Source: JAWXVE01 sp044425575 (GTDB lineage Bacteria > Bacillota > Clostridia > Lachnospirales > Lachnospiraceae). Taken from it: a DNA stretch of 35,047 bases. Below, piece by piece: positions 33,105 to 35,047 of this stretch (the stretch's first letter is position 1; each line of letters starts with the position of its first letter). The stretch covers positions 1 to 35,047 of the forward strand of contig JAWXVE010000018.1 in assembly GCA_044425575.1 (NCBI GenBank). The letters run 5' to 3'. A model generated the notes under the pieces. That model made no database searches. It saw nothing but the letters and a program-made list of their open reading frames with translations, and was not told the origin of the DNA. The translations under genes were made by a program, and so were the position numbers.

Positions 33105-33980
33105 ATGGGAGGAACCATTGATAATATTCGTTATAATTTCTTACATATAGATACGTATTCATTTGGGAAAAACTGGGTATTTCCAGAAACAGCTATTTCT
33201 TATAATATGTTACGCTATATCGAATCGGGTTCGGGTGCCTTCTTCTTAGATGGTGTAGAGTATGTGGTGGAGAAGGGACAAGTAGTTTACATTCCGCGAG
33301 ATAGTCGATTGTCTAGTTATTCCTTGTCTGATAATTTTTCCTTCACGAGTATTCGTTTTACCACATCTGTATATTTTGAAGGGGGGAATATCCTGCAAGA
33401 TTGTTACCATATTCCAACTCTTAGCCAAGGAGACGCAGAGAAGCAGTTCTTTGATTTGATTCATACATGGTTTAAGCGTGATCATCCAGCACGTATGTTC
33501 TTTGTGCGTGGATACTTAGAAGTGTTAATTGGGACCTTAATTGAAAAAGTGAATCAGTCTGGTGAAATGGTTTTACTTGAAATGGAGGCAATTGACCAAT
33601 ATAACCTAGAAAGTATTCGTAACCGCATGAATGCTATTAACGGACATGGACATTTCATTGATTCTAGAATTCAAGTAGTCATTGATTATATTTTATTACA
33701 TCCAAACGAGCGATATACTCCTGGTAGAATGGCGGAAATGGCGGAGCTTAGCACCCAAAGATTTGGTAACTTATTCAAAGAACAGACAGGAAAAACCCCT
33801 ATGGTGTACGTAAAGGATTTGAAGTTATCTACTGCAGCTCGAAAGTTATTAACTAGCAATGACAATGTAAGTAAGATTAGTTATGAAACAGGGTATGAAG
33901 ATCCCAATTACTTCACAAGGGAATTTAAAGCGGCATTTGGGTATACCCCTAAGCAATATCGTCAACTTGCGAAAGAATAA
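33105..33980 (+). CDS. AraC family transcriptional regulator
   Basis: A 291-residue protein with an N-terminal cupin-like sensing domain (about 20-90: LRYIESGSGAFFLDGVEYVVEKGQVVYIP) and a C-terminal double helix-turn-helix (about 190-290: IDYILLHPNERYTPGRMAEMAELSTQRFGNLFKEQTGKTP, ending DPNYFTREFKAAFGYTPKQYR). GGGGGAGAG precedes the ATG. It is divergent from the nan genes and upstream of a sugar-binding protein gene, so it probably controls amino-sugar uptake and breakdown, with the sugar as effector. Confidence 0.92.
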   Translation: MGGTIDNIRYNFLHIDTYSFGKNWVFPETAISYNMLRYIESGSGAFFLDGVEYVVEKGQVVYIPRDSRLSSYSLSDNFSFTSIRFTTSVYFEGGNILQDCYHIPTLSQGDAEKQFFDLIHTWFKRDHPARMFFVRGYLEVLIGTLIEKVNQSGEMVLLEMEAIDQYNLESIRNRMNAINGHGHFIDSRIQVVIDYILLHPNERYTPGRMAEMAELSTQRFGNLFKEQTGKTPMVYVKDLKLSTAARKLLTSNDNVSKISYETGYEDPNYFTREFKAAFGYTPKQYRQLAKE

Positions 33981-34334
33981 CTTTGAAGCCATTAGCAAAA
34001 AAACATTGTAAAAAGTTGGTAAAATGCTACTTATATTCCTAAGAGTAAGTTTGGATGAGCACAGGCCCCCTAAAATAGAGTGATAATAGCGGGGTTAAGT
34101 GACGAGATGCTGGTATAATTGTAGAATTCTAGGATGAAAACGGGAATATTGCAATCTTGCAGTACAAGAATCAGACTAGTATGACAAGATTGAAATGTAA
34201 TGGTATTGTCCTATTAATGAGATGGATATCTATAGAAAAGAAAATCGTATCTCTTTATAATACATCTATAGCTTGATGACTTCATAATCAAGTGGCCAAA
34301 TATATGGCGTATTATATTTAAGGAGGGTAACAAC
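33981..34334 (+). other. Long intergenic leader before the second binding protein
   Basis: No gene of note. TGGTATAAT at 34111-34119 is an extended -10 box without a clear -35, and TTGAAA (34190-34195) with TATTAA (34212-34217) is another candidate. CAATCTTG (34152-34159) and CAAGATTG (34185-34192) form an inverted repeat; CTTGAT/ATCAAG (34272-34277 with 34287-34292) makes a hairpin; ATCTATAG occurs twice (34227-34234 and 34265-34272). The leader could be up to about 210 bases. Confidence 0.45.
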
Positions 34335-35047
34335 ATGAAGAAGTTAATCGCATTACTACTAGCAACTACAATGACACTTACTCTAGTGGCATGTGGTACT
34401 GAGACAACAGACACAGCAACAGACACAGCAACAGACACTACAACGGAAACTACAGAGGAAGAAACCGTTGAAGTAGAAGCAACAGAGGGTGATTTAACAG
34501 CAGACATTACCTTATGGACATATCCAGTTGGATCGTTTGGAGATTCTGCAACAGTAGATTCTTTCATTGCATCATTCAATGAAGTATATCCAGGAGTTAA
34601 TGTATCGGTAGAGTATTTAGACTACACATCAGGTGATGATCAAGTAACAGCAGCCATTGCAGCTGGTACAACACCAGATATCGTATTAGAAGGACCAGAA
34701 CGTCTTGTAAGTAACTGGGGAGCTAATGGTAAAATGGTAGACCTTTCAGACTTATGGGATGATGAAGCATATGCAGATATTTCAGCTACAAGTGAAGCAA
34801 TCGTAGCAGCTTGTCAAGCAGCAGATGGTTCTTACTATGAATATCCATTGTGTATGACAACACACTGTATGGCAATTAACTATGAATTATTTGAAGCAGC
34901 AGATGCACTTCAATACATAAGTGATGATCGTACTTGGACAACAGAAGACTTTGGTAACGCATTACAAGCATTAAGCGATTACGGTGTAACAACTACTGGT
35001 ATTGTATACTGTGGTGGTACAGGTGGTGATCAGGGAACTCGTGCATT
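34335..35047 (+). CDS. Sugar ABC transporter substrate-binding lipoprotein (3' end outside window)
   Basis: The first 237 codons are present and the frame is open to the window edge. A signal peptide (MKKLIALLLATTMTLTLVAC) ends in an LVAC lipobox, followed by a Thr/Asp/Glu-rich linker built from repeats. A family 1 binding fold then starts with DITLWTYPVGSFGDSATVDS, with AAIAAGTTPDIVLEGPERLV as the second landmark. AAGGAGGG lies 6 bases upstream of the start. Position beside the AraC regulator and nan operon suggests ManNAc, sialic acid or a related sugar; the permeases should follow outside the window. Confidence 0.92.
   Translation, partial: MKKLIALLLATTMTLTLVACGTETTDTATDTATDTTTETTEEETVEVEATEGDLTADITLWTYPVGSFGDSATVDSFIASFNEVYPGVNVSVEYLDYTSGDDQVTAAIAAGTTPDIVLEGPERLVSNWGANGKMVDLSDLWDDEAYADISATSEAIVAACQAADGSYYEYPLCMTTHCMAINYELFEAADALQYISDDRTWTTEDFGNALQALSDYGVTTTGIVYCGGTGGDQGTRA

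Noticed and set aside
34040..34100. CCCC...GGGG pairing as terminator of the araC-type gene
   Set aside because: The stem is only about four pairs with a loop over 20 bases and no T run follows.
34214..34579. 121-residue minus-strand frame over the second lipoprotein start
   Set aside because: It is antisense to the signal peptide and repeat linker of a clear binding protein; the Ser/Val-rich content comes from the linker repeats.

Overview
The window looks like a low-GC, spore-forming, saccharolytic Clostridia chromosome, most probably Lachnospiraceae. The signs are AT-rich sequence, strong GGAGG-type ribosome sites, sporulation genes (SpoIID, a SpoIIQ-like protein, a SipL-like SPOCS/LysM protein), carbohydrate ABC importers without their own ATPase, and GH31/GH13 sugar operons. 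There are no rRNA or tRNA genes, CRISPR arrays, transposases or phage genes. I made the assignments by reading motifs; no database was searched.

Layout. 1-4860: a YtrA-type GntR repressor with an operator over its own promoter, then an ABC ATPase and permease, then a second ABC pair (NatA-like ATPase, and a NatB-like permease fused to a CPBP membrane protease) with its own promoter. 4961-8665: an aconitase-superfamily hydratase of the YbhJ type and a convergent MATE efflux protein. 8953-18244: an alpha-glycoside operon with a binding lipoprotein, two permeases, an esterase, a GH31 alpha-xylosidase/alpha-glucosidase, a LacI regulator and a GH13 glucosidase. A LacI-like operator lies at the transcription start and a long leader hairpin precedes the first gene. 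18347-24121: an envelope and sporulation cluster (SpoIID-like, degenerate M23/SpoIIQ-like, a membrane-anchored GH9-like protein that seems to lack catalytic residues, Ddl, MurF). 24124-28381: PlsC on the minus strand, then a PrcB-type lipoprotein, dihydroorotase and a SipL-like protein. 28400-30638: a DUF234-type AAA ATPase with a nuclease-like C-terminus behind an array of 15-bp repeats, and a convergent protein of unknown function. 30734-35047: an N-acetylmannosamine/sialic acid operon (yhcH-nanE-nanK, minus strand) divergent from an AraC regulator, then a second sugar-binding lipoprotein cut by the window end.

How the genes work together. The alpha-glycoside operon should import an oligosaccharide, possibly deacylate it, and split it inside the cell under LacI control, with ATP hydrolysis supplied by a shared ATPase elsewhere. 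The nan operon should convert ManNAc to GlcNAc-6-P, and the neighbouring AraC protein and binding protein probably sense and import the same class of sugar. The central cluster links peptidoglycan precursor synthesis with engulfment-type proteins.

The most distinctive observations are: the hairpin before the SipL-like gene, which is both a terminator and a trap for its ribosome site, with a SigE-like promoter placed so that sporulation transcripts would escape it; the 15-bp repeat array before the ATPase/nuclease gene; three neighbouring envelope proteins whose usual catalytic residues look lost; and the palindrome plus duplicated 10-mer between the divergent nan and araC promoters.
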